Shown here piece after piece: positions 51,865-60,338 of a stretch of 64,000 bases of DNA. The DNA is from Streptomyces lomondensis. Its GTDB lineage: Bacteria; Actinomycetota; Actinomycetes; Streptomycetales; Streptomycetaceae. The stretch covers positions 1 to 64,000 of the forward strand of contig NZ_BMWC01000004.1 of the NCBI RefSeq assembly GCF_014651035.1. Reading direction: 5' to 3'. A model generated the notes under the pieces. That model did not search any database and was not told where the DNA came from. It saw only the letters and a list, made by a program, of their open reading frames with translations. Numbering within the stretch: the first letter of the stretch is position 1; each line of letters opens with the position of its first letter. A program made the position numbers and the translations under genes.

Positions 51865-53362
51865 GCCGCAGGGTCCGCAGGCCCTCGCCGGCGGCCCAGG
51901 CGGCGAGGATCAGCAGCGCCGCGTGCACCGTCCAGTCGCCGAGACGGACGTAGGGCGTGGTGCCGTGGGCGAGGGGGACCTCGTAGACCTGCGCGGCGGA
52001 CGCCTCCGTCCCGAGCCAGGAGCCGACGCGCTGTCCGCTCGGGCCGTAGACCGCGGAGACGCCCGTCAGGGTCGAGTGCACCATCGGGCGGCCGGTCTCG
52101 GCGGCCCGCAGCGCGGCGAGGGAGGCGTGCTGCTCCGGGGCCCAGCTGTGCTGGAACGTGGACGTCGCCGACTGGCCGATGAGCACGTCGACGCCCTCCC
52201 GGGTGAGGTGGCGGGTCATGTCGGGGAAGGCGGTCTCGAAGCACACCATCGGGCCGACGCGCAGCCCGCTGCCCACGTTCATCACGATCGGCTGGGAGCC
52301 GCGCCTGCGGTCCTCGCTCGCGGCCTCGCCGACGGAGGTGGCCCAGCCGAGCAGGGAGCGGGCCGGGATGTACTCGCCGAAGGGCACGAGCCGCATCTTG
52401 TCGTAGCGCTGGCCGGTGAGACCGTCCGGGCCGACCAGGACGGAGCTCTTGTAGATGCCCGGCTTGTCGGAGCGCCGGGCGTCCACGTTGACCAGGATGT
52501 CGGCGTCCGTCGCGCGGGACAGGCCGGCGAGCCGCCGGGCGAGGTCGGGCCGGTCCCCGAGGTCGAAGCCGACGCTGCTCTCGCCCCAGACGATCAGGTC
52601 CACGTCCTGTCCGGCGAGCCGCCGGGTGAGCTGCTCCTCGCGTGCGAACCGGCGGTCCCCGCTGTCCGCGCCGTCGATGACGCCCGGCTGGACGACGGCG
52701 ATCCTGACCTGGCCGTCGACGGCGGGCCGGGGCGCGAGGGTCCAGGCGGCGGAGGTGGCGGCGGCGGTGGCGACGAGACCGGCCACGGCGGGCAGCCGGG
52801 CCCGGCGGACCGCGACGAGGACGGCGGCCGCGACGTTGAGGGCCACCAGCAGGAAACTGATCAGCCACACCCCGCCGACCGAGGCGAGCCGCAGCGCCGG
52901 TTCGACCTGCCACTGGCTGCTGCCGAGCATGCCCCAGGGCCCGCCGAGCCCCTGCCAGGAGCGGACCAGCTCGGCGGCCAGCCAGCCCGACGGCAGCACC
53001 ACGAGCGCGGCCGCGATCCGGCTCCGCGAGGGCACCCCGGCCAGGAGGCGGCGCACCAGCCAGCCCCACGGGGCCCACAGCGCGCCGAGGAGGGCGGCGA
53101 TGACGAACGTGAACACGTGCAGGTTCGGCAGCAGCCAGTGGTGCATGGCCAGCATGAAGCCGAAGCCGCCGCTCCAGCCGTCGTACGCGGCCCGCTTCCC
53201 GGTCGGCGCGGTCCGCAGCAGCAGGAGCCAGGGGACCAGGGCGACATAGGCGCACCACCACAGGGACGGCGCGGGAAAGGCGAGGACGGGGAGGGCGCCC
53301 GCGACCGCCGCGGCGGCCGAGCGCCGCCACGGGGAGGCGAGCCAGTGGCCGAGCGTCTTCAT
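51788..53362 (-). CDS. lnt: Apolipoprotein N-acyltransferase
   Basis: A 524-aa enzyme that N-acylates lipoproteins. Six or so N-terminal helices are followed by a nitrilase-like domain holding the Glu-Lys-Cys triad: the Glu in WGESSVGF, the Lys in RYDKMRLVPFGEY and the Cys in VCFETAFPD. Streptomyces often carry two Lnt proteins. The start ATG 53362 fits. The last 25 codons lie over the convergent oxidoreductase gene. Confidence 0.9.
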   Translation of the reverse strand: MKTLGHWLASPWRRSAAAAVAGALPVLAFPAPSLWWCAYVALVPWLLLLRTAPTGKRAAYDGWSGGFGFMLAMHHWLLPNLHVFTFVIAALLGALWAPWGWLVRRLLAGVPSRSRIAAALVVLPSGWLAAELVRSWQGLGGPWGMLGSSQWQVEPALRLASVGGVWLISFLLVALNVAAAVLVAVRRARLPAVAGLVATAAATSAAWTLAPRPAVDGQVRIAVVQPGVIDGADSGDRRFAREEQLTRRLAGQDVDLIVWGESSVGFDLGDRPDLARRLAGLSRATDADILVNVDARRSDKPGIYKSSVLVGPDGLTGQRYDKMRLVPFGEYIPARSLLGWATSVGEAASEDRRRGSQPIVMNVGSGLRVGPMVCFETAFPDMTRHLTREGVDVLIGQSATSTFQHSWAPEQHASLAALRAAETGRPMVHSTLTGVSAVYGPSGQRVGSWLGTEASAAQVYEVPLAHGTTPYVRLGDWTVHAALLILAAWAAGEGLRTLRLRRSAPEPRVRPARTAHGSPARPGR

Positions 53363-53431
53363 AGGCGCCTCCTACCCCGCGGGTGCCTCCAGTGTGCGCC
53401 CTGCGGACGATCTAGGACAGAGGACGCCGGG

Positions 53432-53920
53432 TCAGTTGACCACAGGTGCCGTCCGCCGCTCGGGAAGGCGTCGCCACTTCTCCCGGACGACCACCTCGCT
53501 CAGCCGCCAGCCGTCGTCCGTGCGCAGCAGGGCGAAGGCGTACCGGCCGCCGCACACGAAGTCGGGGGCGGGTCCCTCGGTGGCCATGGGGTTGACGTAG
53601 TCGGCCTGCACCTGGGCCGTGTCGCCGGTGTCCTGCTCCCATACTCCGAACCGCACCCGGCGGTTGACGATCAGGTGCTGCCGCACGGGGAACAGCCGCA
53701 TGCTGTCGGCGAGCCATGCGGCGACCGCCCCGGCCTCTCCCTCGATGCCGCCGGCCGACCGGTAGTCGGCTCGCCCTCGCGGGGCGAACAGTCCCCGGTA
53801 CGCCTCCCAGTCGCCGTCGTCGACCGCCACCGCGTAGTCGGTGATCAGACCGTCGACGGCCAGCCGGTCCCTCACGGTGGCGAGCTCCACGCGCTGCGTC
53901 ATCGGCTCAGTGTTGGGCAT
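53432..53920 (-). CDS. NTF2-like/SnoaL-type protein
   Basis: A 162-aa alpha+beta cone fold protein of the SnoaL_4 group (DYAVAVDDGDWEAYRGLFAP, RHLIVNRRV region and a C-terminal KWRRLPER). Such proteins bind or isomerise small molecules; the ligand is unknown. ATG 53920 or ATG 53902 may be used, neither with a strong ribosome site. Confidence 0.78.
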   Translation of the reverse strand: MPNTEPMTQRVELATVRDRLAVDGLITDYAVAVDDGDWEAYRGLFAPRGRADYRSAGGIEGEAGAVAAWLADSMRLFPVRQHLIVNRRVRFGVWEQDTGDTAQVQADYVNPMATEGPAPDFVCGGRYAFALLRTDDGWRLSEVVVREKWRRLPERRTAPVVN

Positions 53921-53960
53921 GGGAGGCGCCGAGCCAAGAGCCGTGCGCCCCCGGCGGGGC

Positions 53961-54140
53961 TCAGGCTGCTGTGACGACGCCGCTGCGGATCGCCGCGGCC
54001 CACTCGACGACCAGCAGCTCGTACTCCGCGCGCTCTTCGGCGGACAGGGTGCCGCCCGTGCGCCGCCACAGCGCACGGATCTCCTCGTTGACCTCGGCAG
54101 CGGACCGCACGGAACCAGGGGTCACGGAATCGGGGGACAT
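53961..54140 (-). CDS. Small hypothetical protein, 59 aa
   Basis: A short acidic protein with a helical core (EVNEEIRALWRRTGG, SAEERAEYELLVVEWAAAI). No family function is known to me. It is next to the NTF2-like gene on the same strand, 41 nt upstream, so it may be cotranscribed with it. Confidence 0.55.
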   Translation of the reverse strand: MSPDSVTPGSVRSAAEVNEEIRALWRRTGGTLSAEERAEYELLVVEWAAAIRSGVVTAA

Positions 54141-54237
54141 GCGGACAAGCCTAGGGGCAGCCACTGACAGGCCGCTACCGGACGGCTACCCGATCGGTAT
54201 GCGGTTGGTCACGAGACCCGGGTCACAGGGGGCCGGG

Positions 54238-55113
54238 TCAGCCCGCCGACTCGGCCGCGTGCGGGCTCAGGGCACCCGTGCTGACCAGGACGATGATGAC
54301 GATGCCGAGCGCGATGCGGTACCAGACGAACGGCATGAAGCTCTTGGTCGAGATGAACTTCATGAACCAAGCGATCACCGCGTATCCGACCCCGAAGGCG
54401 ATGACCGTCGCGAAGATCGTCGGGCCCCAGGAGACGTGCCCGCCCTCCGTCGCGTCCTTGAGCTCGAACAGGCCCGAGGCGAGCACCGCCGGGATGGCGA
54501 GCAGGAAGGAGTAGCGGGCCGCGGCCTCGCGCTTGTAGCCCATGAACAGGCCGCCGCTGATGGTGGCGCCGGAGCGGGAGACGCCCGGGATGAGCGCCAT
54601 GGCCTGGCAGACGCCGTAGATCAGGCCGTCGCGTACGCCCAGGTCCTCCAGGGCCTTGCGCTGCTTGGGCGCGCGGTGCCGGCCGCCGTTCTCGTCCCGT
54701 GCCGCGAGCCGGTCGGCGACGCCGAGGACGATGCCCATGCCGATCAGCATCGTCGCGGTGATCCGCAGGTCGCGGAACGGCCCCTCGATCTGGTCCTTCA
54801 GCGTCACGCCGAGCACGCCGATCGGGATCGAGCCGACGATGACCAGCCAGCCCATCCGCGCGTCGGGGTCGCTGCGCAGCGCCTTGTTCGTGAGCGAGCG
54901 CGTCCACGCCGAGATGATCCGCCCGATGTCCTTGCGGAAGTAGATCAGCACGGCGGCCTCCGTGCCGATCTGCGTGATCGCCGTGAAGGCCGCGCCCGGG
55001 TCCTTCCAGCCCGAGAAGGCCGCCGTCAGGCGCAGATGCGCGCTGGAGGAGACGGGGAGGAACTCGGTCAGCCCCTGGACGAGTCCGAGGATGAGTGATT
55101 CGAACCAAGACAT
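54238..55113 (-). CDS. uppP: Undecaprenyl-diphosphatase
   Basis: A 291-aa polytopic enzyme (BacA/UppP) that recycles the lipid carrier for cell-wall synthesis. Both catalytic motifs are present: LGLVQGLTEFLPVSSSAHL at the N terminus and PGVSRSGATI. A full set of eight helices is predicted. ATG 55113 begins immediately before the first motif. Confidence 0.95.
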   Translation of the reverse strand: MSWFESLILGLVQGLTEFLPVSSSAHLRLTAAFSGWKDPGAAFTAITQIGTEAAVLIYFRKDIGRIISAWTRSLTNKALRSDPDARMGWLVIVGSIPIGVLGVTLKDQIEGPFRDLRITATMLIGMGIVLGVADRLAARDENGGRHRAPKQRKALEDLGVRDGLIYGVCQAMALIPGVSRSGATISGGLFMGYKREAAARYSFLLAIPAVLASGLFELKDATEGGHVSWGPTIFATVIAFGVGYAVIAWFMKFISTKSFMPFVWYRIALGIVIIVLVSTGALSPHAAESAG

Positions 55114-55272
55114 GAGGTAGCGGAGTCCAAGTGCCGATCGTGGGACGGACGACGGGCACACCGGGCCGCCGTTGCGATGAACGGGGGATCATGTGTGCCG
55201 AGGGGGAAGCGTAGCGCCCCCGGAAGGCCGCCCGGACACAGGGGTTTGGATGCGCCCCCGGAGCGGTGGGGA

Positions 55273-55743
55273 TCAGGCCGCCGTCGGTCCGGTCACCGTC
55301 CAGCCGGGCGCCTGGGGGCGGGCCGTGAGGTCCTCGTGGCGCACCTCGTCGCCGCAGGCCCGGCAGGTGACGACCGGGGCGAGCGCCTGGCCGCAGGAGT
55401 GCTCCAGGACCATCGGACGGTCGCCGTCCCCGCGGAGATGGCGGTCGCCCCACGCCATGAGGGTCATGAGCACCGGCTCCAGCTCCAGGCCCGCCTGTGT
55501 CGGCCGGTACTCGAAGCGCTGCGGGCGCTCGCTGTAGGGCTGCTTGACCAGGATCCCGGCGTCCACCAGCCGGCGCAGCCGCGTGGCGAGGATGTCGCGC
55601 GGGGCCCCGATGTTGCGCACCAGCTGGTCGAACCGGCCGTTGCCGAGGCACACCTCCCGCAGTACGAGCAGGGAGTGCTTCTCACCGACGAGCGCGAGGG
55701 TGTCGGCGATGGAGCAGGGGCGCGGGTCTTTGCTGGCGGCCAT
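55273..55743 (-). CDS. HxlR-family winged-helix regulator with C-terminal Cys cluster
   Basis: A 156-aa protein with the HxlR winged helix (residues about 10-100, GEKHSLLVLREVCLGNGRFD) and a C-terminal extension holding CGQ and CRACG cysteines that may bind zinc or sense thiol stress. The perfect palindrome at 55761-55781, 18 bp upstream, is probably its own operator. Confidence 0.88.
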   Translation of the reverse strand: MAASKDPRPCSIADTLALVGEKHSLLVLREVCLGNGRFDQLVRNIGAPRDILATRLRRLVDAGILVKQPYSERPQRFEYRPTQAGLELEPVLMTLMAWGDRHLRGDGDRPMVLEHSCGQALAPVVTCRACGDEVRHEDLTARPQAPGWTVTGPTAA

Positions 55744-55760
55744 GAAGCTCAGTCTAGGAG

Positions 55761-55781
55761 AGGGTTGGATTTTCCAACCCT
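55761..55781. promoter_or_regulatory. HxlR operator palindrome
   Basis: AGGGTTGGA-ttt-TCCAACCCT, a perfect 9-bp inverted repeat with a 3-bp spacer, lies between the HxlR start (55743) and the thiolase start (55837), so it can serve both. Confidence 0.7.
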
Positions 55782-55836
55782 GCGGGATACCGTGAGTTCG
55801 GATTTCCTACTCACCGGTAGTCGTGGAGGCCCGCAC

Positions 55837-57006
55837 ATGCGTGACGCAGTGATCGTCGAAGCCGTACGCACCCCGATCGGCAAGGGCAAGCCCAACGGCG
55901 CCCTCGCGCACGTCCACCCCGTGGAGCTCCTCGCCCACACCCTGCGCACGCTCGTCGAGCGCTCCGGTGTCGACCCGGCGCTGATCGACGACGTCATCGG
56001 CGGCACCGTCGACCAGGTCGGCGAGCAGGCCATGAACACCACCCGCTACGCCGTGCTGTCCGCGGGCTTCCCGGAGTCGGTGCCCGCGACCACCGTGGAC
56101 CGCCAGTGCGGCTCCTCCCAGCAGGCCGTGCACTTCGCGGCGCAGGGCGTCCTCTCGGGCGCGTACGACCTCGTCGTGGCGTGCGGGGTGGAGTCGATGA
56201 GCCGGGTGCCGATGTGGTCGAACGTGCCCGAAGGCAAGGACCCCTTCGGCCCCGGGGTCGCCGAGCGGTATCCGGAGGGGCTCGTCCCGCAGGGCATCAG
56301 CGCCGAACTGATCGCCGCCAAGTGGTCGATCGGGCGCGAGCAGATGGACGCCTTCGCGGTCTCCTCCCACCGGAAGGCCGCCGCGGCCTGGGAGAGCGGG
56401 CTCTTCGACGCCGAGGTCGCGCCCCTGGAGGGCGTCACGCGCGACGAGTGCGTACGGCCCGGCAGCACCACCGAGGTCCTCGCCGGGCTCAAGCCCGCCT
56501 ACTACGACCCCGGCTTCGCCGAGCGCTTCCCGCAGATCGAGTGGAACGTCACGCCCGGCAACGCCAGCCCGATCAACGACGGCGCCTCGGCGGTGCTCAT
56601 CACCTCCGGCGAGACGGCGGCCCGGCTCGGGCTGCGCCCGCTCGCCCGTCTGCACAGCTTCGCCGTCACCGGCTCCGACCCGCTGCTGATGCTCACGGGC
56701 GTCGTCCCGGCGACCGAGAAGGTCCTGCGGCGGGCGTCCCTGACCCTCGACGACATCGACCTGTTCGAGGTCAACGAGGCGTTCGCCAGTGTCGTCCTGG
56801 CCTGGCAGCAGGAGACCGGCGCCGACCTCGACCGGGTCAACGTGCACGGCGGCGCCATCGCGCTCGGCCATCCGCTGGGCGCGAGCGGCACCCGGCTGAC
56901 GACGACGCTGGTGCACGCGATGCGGGAGAGGGGTGCCCGGTACGCGCTCCAGACGATGTGCGAGGCGGGCGGGCTCGCCAACGCCATGGTGCTGGAACGG
57001 GTATGA
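55837..57006 (+). CDS. Acetyl-CoA C-acyltransferase (thiolase)
   Basis: A 389-aa thiolase with all residues of the family: nucleophile C91 (VDRQCGSSQQ), NEAFA, H345 (GGAIALGHPLGASG) and C375 (CEAGG). It makes or cleaves 3-ketoacyl-CoA. The divergent HxlR gene and shared palindrome suggest repression. ATG 55837 fits; an antisense frame from 55177 is rejected. Confidence 0.93.
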   Translation: MRDAVIVEAVRTPIGKGKPNGALAHVHPVELLAHTLRTLVERSGVDPALIDDVIGGTVDQVGEQAMNTTRYAVLSAGFPESVPATTVDRQCGSSQQAVHFAAQGVLSGAYDLVVACGVESMSRVPMWSNVPEGKDPFGPGVAERYPEGLVPQGISAELIAAKWSIGREQMDAFAVSSHRKAAAAWESGLFDAEVAPLEGVTRDECVRPGSTTEVLAGLKPAYYDPGFAERFPQIEWNVTPGNASPINDGASAVLITSGETAARLGLRPLARLHSFAVTGSDPLLMLTGVVPATEKVLRRASLTLDDIDLFEVNEAFASVVLAWQQETGADLDRVNVHGGAIALGHPLGASGTRLTTTLVHAMRERGARYALQTMCEAGGLANAMVLERV

Positions 57007-57025
57007 ACCGGGAGGTAACGGTTCG

Positions 57026-57817
57026 TCAGAGCCGGCGCAGGTGGTGCCGCTTGCGCCAGGCCACCACCACGCCCGCCAACGCCGGCAGGGCGATGCAGGC
57101 CAGGGCGATCAGGAAGGCCGGGGACGTCGGCGTCGAGGCGCGGGCGCCGGCGACCACGTAGGCGGCGGTGTTCGGGATGGAACCGAGGCCCGTGGCCAGC
57201 AGGAACGGCAGCAGGCCCATACGGGAGACGGAAGCGCAGTAGTTCGCGGCCCAGAACGGCACGCCGGGGAACAGGCGCACCGCGAGCATCGAGCGGAAGC
57301 CGTGCCGGCTGAGCTGGCCGTCCGCCGCCTTCAGCCAGCGCCCGCGCAGCAGCGGCCGCAGGGCGTCCTGGCCCAGCGCCCGGCCCAGGCAGAAGGCGAT
57401 CCCGGCACCGAGCACCGTGCCGGCCAGGGACACGCCGAGGCCCAGCTGCGAACCGAACAGCGCACCCGCCGCCAGGTTCAGCAGCGGACGCGGCACGAAC
57501 GCCACGGTGCACACGCCGTACGCCACCGCGAACACCAGTGCCGCCATGGCCCCGCCGAGCTGCGGCGGCCAGCCCTGCGTCAGCAGCCGCTGCGGCTCGA
57601 ACAGCAGCACCCCGCAGGCGCCCGCGGCGAGCAGGGCGACGAGCAGGGAGAGCCGCGACCACGGAGAGAGCAGAACTCTGGTGCAGCGAGCGGTGAAACC
57701 GGTGGGTGCGGCGGGCGAGGCGGTCGCTGCCGGGGAAGCGGCGACGGCGAGCTCCGCGGTGGTGGCCCGGGGAGAGGCCGTGGCGGTGCCCCCAGAGCGG
57801 GTGGTGGCATCGAGCAT
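57026..57817 (-). CDS. TVP38/TMEM64-family membrane protein
   Basis: A 263-aa protein with five to six helices and the DedA/VTT signature (FVPRPLLNLAAGALFG; RLFPGVPFWAANYCASVSRM). The related DedA and YdjX proteins act in lipid translocation or membrane homeostasis. An Ala/Thr-rich N-terminal tail of 45 residues precedes the first helix. Convergent with the thiolase. Confidence 0.83.
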   Translation of the reverse strand: MLDATTRSGGTATASPRATTAELAVAASPAATASPAAPTGFTARCTRVLLSPWSRLSLLVALLAAGACGVLLFEPQRLLTQGWPPQLGGAMAALVFAVAYGVCTVAFVPRPLLNLAAGALFGSQLGLGVSLAGTVLGAGIAFCLGRALGQDALRPLLRGRWLKAADGQLSRHGFRSMLAVRLFPGVPFWAANYCASVSRMGLLPFLLATGLGSIPNTAAYVVAGARASTPTSPAFLIALACIALPALAGVVVAWRKRHHLRRL

Positions 57818-57944
57818 CCGGTGACACTAACCGACAAATGTGTGTGATCGCCGTATGGTTCGTCTCACGAGCGTCACAGACAGCCGTACGCCTGTCTGTA
57901 CGCAGGGCGGAGGAAAACCGTTCGACGTGCGGTAAAGCGTCGGC

Positions 57945-57950
57945 AATGAT
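57945..57950 (+). promoter_or_regulatory. -10 box before the tuf3 leader small ORF
   Basis: AATGAT ends 7 nt before ATG 57958, with TTCGAC at 57921-57926 as a possible -35 (18-bp spacing). The message would be leaderless. Confidence 0.35.
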
Positions 57951-57957
57951 CTGTCTC

Positions 57958-58059
57958 ATGTTCCGGCACGCCTTCGCCCTCGCAGCATCCGTGGTCACGG
58001 ATGCCCCGAAGGCTGCCGTCGCCGTTCTCACGGCCGTTTCCGACGGCGCCCGAAGCTGA
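57958..58059 (+). CDS. Possible 33-residue leader peptide upstream of tuf3
   Basis: A small frame MFRHAFALAASVV...DGARS is Ala/Val-rich, leaderless by promoter spacing, and ends with its TGA (58057-58059) at the base of a 10-bp hairpin (58058-58067 with 58091-58100). A palindrome GCATCCGTG-gt-CACGGATGC (57985-58004) lies within it. Coding status is unproven; it could be a cis-acting leader. Confidence 0.3.
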   Translation: MFRHAFALAASVVTDAPKAAVAVLTAVSDGARS

Positions 58060-58100
58060 CCCTCTCCGGTTCGTCCGGCGGACCCCGCAAGGGGAGGGTC
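58058..58100 (+). promoter_or_regulatory. Attenuator-like hairpin in the tuf3 leader
   Basis: GACCCTCTCC pairs with GGGGAGGGTC (one T-G pair), with a smaller GG/CC-rich stem inside. It lies 58 nt before tuf3 and directly overlaps the stop of the small ORF. A pyrimidine-rich CTTCTTCTTCG follows. Confidence 0.45.
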
Positions 58101-58158
58101 GGGCAGGTCCTCGGGGTCCCACTTCTTCTTCGTCGACCAGACGCTTCGAGGTACAGCC

Positions 58159-59328
58159 ATGTCCAAGACGGCCTACGTCCGTACGAAACCGCATCTCAAC
58201 ATCGGCACCATGGGTCATGTCGACCACGGCAAGACCACCCTGACGGCCGCCATCACCAAGGTCCTCGCCGACCGCGGCAGCGGCGCGTTCGTGCCGTTCG
58301 ACCGGATCGACCGGGCGCCCGAGGAGGCGGCGCGCGGCATCACCATCAACATCGCGCACGTCGAGTACGAGACCGACACCCGGCACTACGCGCACGTCGA
58401 CATGCCGGGCCATGCCGACTACGTCAAGAACATGGTCACCGGCGCCGCGCAGCTCGACGGGGCGATCCTCGTCGTCTCCGCGCTCGACGGGATCATGCCG
58501 CAGACCGCCGAACACGTCCTGCTCGCCCGGCAGGTGGGCGTCGACCACATCGTCGTCGCCCTCAACAAGGCCGACGCGGGCGACGAGGAGCTGACCGACC
58601 TGGTCGAGCTGGAGGTCCGCGACCTGCTCACCGCGCACGGCTACGGCGGTGACTCCGTGCCCGTCGTACGGGTCTCGGGGCTGAAGGCGCTGCAGGGGGA
58701 CCCGCGGTGGACGGCGTCGATCGAGGCGCTGCTCGACGCGGTGGACACGTACGTGCCGATGCCGGAGCGGTATGTGGACGCGCCGTTCCTGCTGTCGGTG
58801 GAGAACGTGCTGACCATCACCGGGCGGGGGACCGTGGTCACCGGTGCGGTGGAGCGGGGTGTGGTGCGGGTCGGGGACCGGGTCGAGGTGCTGGGGGCTC
58901 CGGTCGAGACGGTGGTCACCGGGCTGGAGACCTTCGGCAAGCCGATGGAGGAGGCGCAGGCCGGGGACAACGTGGCGCTGCTGCTGCGCGGGGTTCCGCG
59001 GGATGCCGTCCGGCGGGGGCATGCGGTGGCCGCGCCGGGGAGTGTGGTGCCGAGTCGTCGCTTCACGGCGCAGGTGTATGTGCTGTCCGCGCGGGAGGGC
59101 GGGCGGACGACGGCTGTCTCCAGTGGGTATCGGCCGCAGTTCTACATCCGGACGGCGGATGTGGTGGGGGTTGTCGACCTCGGTGAGGCGGCGGTGGCGC
59201 GGCCCGGGGAGACGGTGGTGATGACCGTCGAACTGGGGCGGGACGTGCCGTTGGAGGCGGGGCTCGGGTTCGCCATCCGTGAGGGTGGGCGGACTGTGGG
59301 GGCGGGGACCGTGTCCGTGGTGGGTTGA
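58159..59328 (+). CDS. tuf3: Divergent elongation factor Tu (tuf3)
   Basis: A 389-aa EF-Tu homologue with the GTPase motifs GHVDHGKT (19-26), DMPGHADY and NKAD and the switch RGITIN. It is shorter than EF-Tu1 (397 aa) and diverges throughout, for example VSGLKAL and many substitutions in domains 2 and 3. Streptomyces carry such a third tuf gene; in S. coelicolor and S. ramocissimus tuf3 is expressed weakly and responds to starvation signals. GAGG lies about 8 nt before ATG 58159. Codons shift to G-ending (GGG, GTG) in the last third. Confidence 0.93.
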   Translation: MSKTAYVRTKPHLNIGTMGHVDHGKTTLTAAITKVLADRGSGAFVPFDRIDRAPEEAARGITINIAHVEYETDTRHYAHVDMPGHADYVKNMVTGAAQLDGAILVVSALDGIMPQTAEHVLLARQVGVDHIVVALNKADAGDEELTDLVELEVRDLLTAHGYGGDSVPVVRVSGLKALQGDPRWTASIEALLDAVDTYVPMPERYVDAPFLLSVENVLTITGRGTVVTGAVERGVVRVGDRVEVLGAPVETVVTGLETFGKPMEEAQAGDNVALLLRGVPRDAVRRGHAVAAPGSVVPSRRFTAQVYVLSAREGGRTTAVSSGYRPQFYIRTADVVGVVDLGEAAVARPGETVVMTVELGRDVPLEAGLGFAIREGGRTVGAGTVSVVG

Positions 59329-59363
59329 CGTTGTGGGGGACTGCGGGGCCGTTGTGGCTGGTC

Positions 59364-59383
59364 GCGCAGTTCCCCGCGCCCCT
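59364..59383. repeat. Interspersed 20-nt repeat, copy 2
   Basis: Identical to 37075-37094. It lies between the tuf3 stop and the next gene's promoter and may contribute to termination. Confidence 0.7.
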
Positions 59384-59416
59384 TAAGGGCCTGCTGCACA
59401 AAGGCACAATGGAGGG

Positions 59417-60262
59417 GTGAAGGAAGCCATTCCCGTTGCACGAGCCGTCGATCACGGGTTCGCCAAGCTGATGCCCGACATCGACCGGGAGCGGGCCTGG
59501 CTGCTGACCGTGGACGGGGCGCCTCAGTCGTATGTCGATCTGGACGACCCGACGCACCTGGAGTTCGAGTACGCGCGGCGGCTCGGGCATGTGCTGGATG
59601 TGCTGGCCGAGCCGGGGGCCGCGCTGGACGTGGTGCATCTCGGGGGTGGGGCGCTCACGCTGCCCCGGTATGTGGCGGTGACGCGGCCGGGGTCCCGGCA
59701 GGACGTCGTCGAGGCCGACCAGGGGCTGCTGGAGCTGGTGGCCGAGCATCTGCCGTTGCCCGAGGGGGCTCGCGTCGCGCTGCACGCGGCGGACGCGCGG
59801 CGGTGGCTGGAGGACGCCGCCGGGGACTCGGCCGATGTGATCGTCGCCGATGTGTTCGGCGGATCGCGGGTTCCGGCGCATCTCACGTCCGTCGCCTATG
59901 TGCGGGAGGCCGCGCGGGTCCTGCGGGGGAGCGGGGTCTACCTCGCCAATCTCCCCGATGCGGCGCCGTTCGGCTTCCTGCGCTCCCAACTCGCCACGCT
60001 GGCCACCGCATTCGAGGAACTGGCGCTGATCGCCGAGCCGGGGGTGCTGCGGGGGCGGCGGTTCGGGAACGCGGTGCTCGTCGCCGGGCACGAGCCGGTC
60101 GACATCGCCGCGCTGACCCGGCTCACGGCTGCCGACGCCTTCCCGGCCCGGGTCGAACACGGTGCCGCGCTGCGGGAGTTCGTCGGTGTCGCGCGGCCGG
60201 TGCGGGACGAGGACGCCGTGCCGTCACCCGAGCCCCCCGACGGGGCGTTCGGTATCGGCTGA
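59417..60262 (+). CDS. Spermidine-synthase-like (fused N-terminal-less) methyltransferase-fold protein
   Basis: The 281-aa protein has the aminopropyltransferase fold: VVHLGGGALTLPRYVA, VVEAD and DSADVIVADVFG. Catalytic residues of true spermidine synthases cannot be confirmed, so it may be a spermidine-synthase-like protein of other activity, as often annotated in Streptomyces. CACAAT (59405-59410) lies 6 nt before GTG 59417. Confidence 0.83.
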   Translation: MKEAIPVARAVDHGFAKLMPDIDRERAWLLTVDGAPQSYVDLDDPTHLEFEYARRLGHVLDVLAEPGAALDVVHLGGGALTLPRYVAVTRPGSRQDVVEADQGLLELVAEHLPLPEGARVALHAADARRWLEDAAGDSADVIVADVFGGSRVPAHLTSVAYVREAARVLRGSGVYLANLPDAAPFGFLRSQLATLATAFEELALIAEPGVLRGRRFGNAVLVAGHEPVDIAALTRLTAADAFPARVEHGAALREFVGVARPVRDEDAVPSPEPPDGAFGIG

Positions 60263-60338
60263 GTCGTGGCCGGCGGCCCCGCCCCAGGGGCACCGGGACG
60301 GCGAGTGCGGCCGTCCGGCCCGCGGTTCAGTCTCCGGT

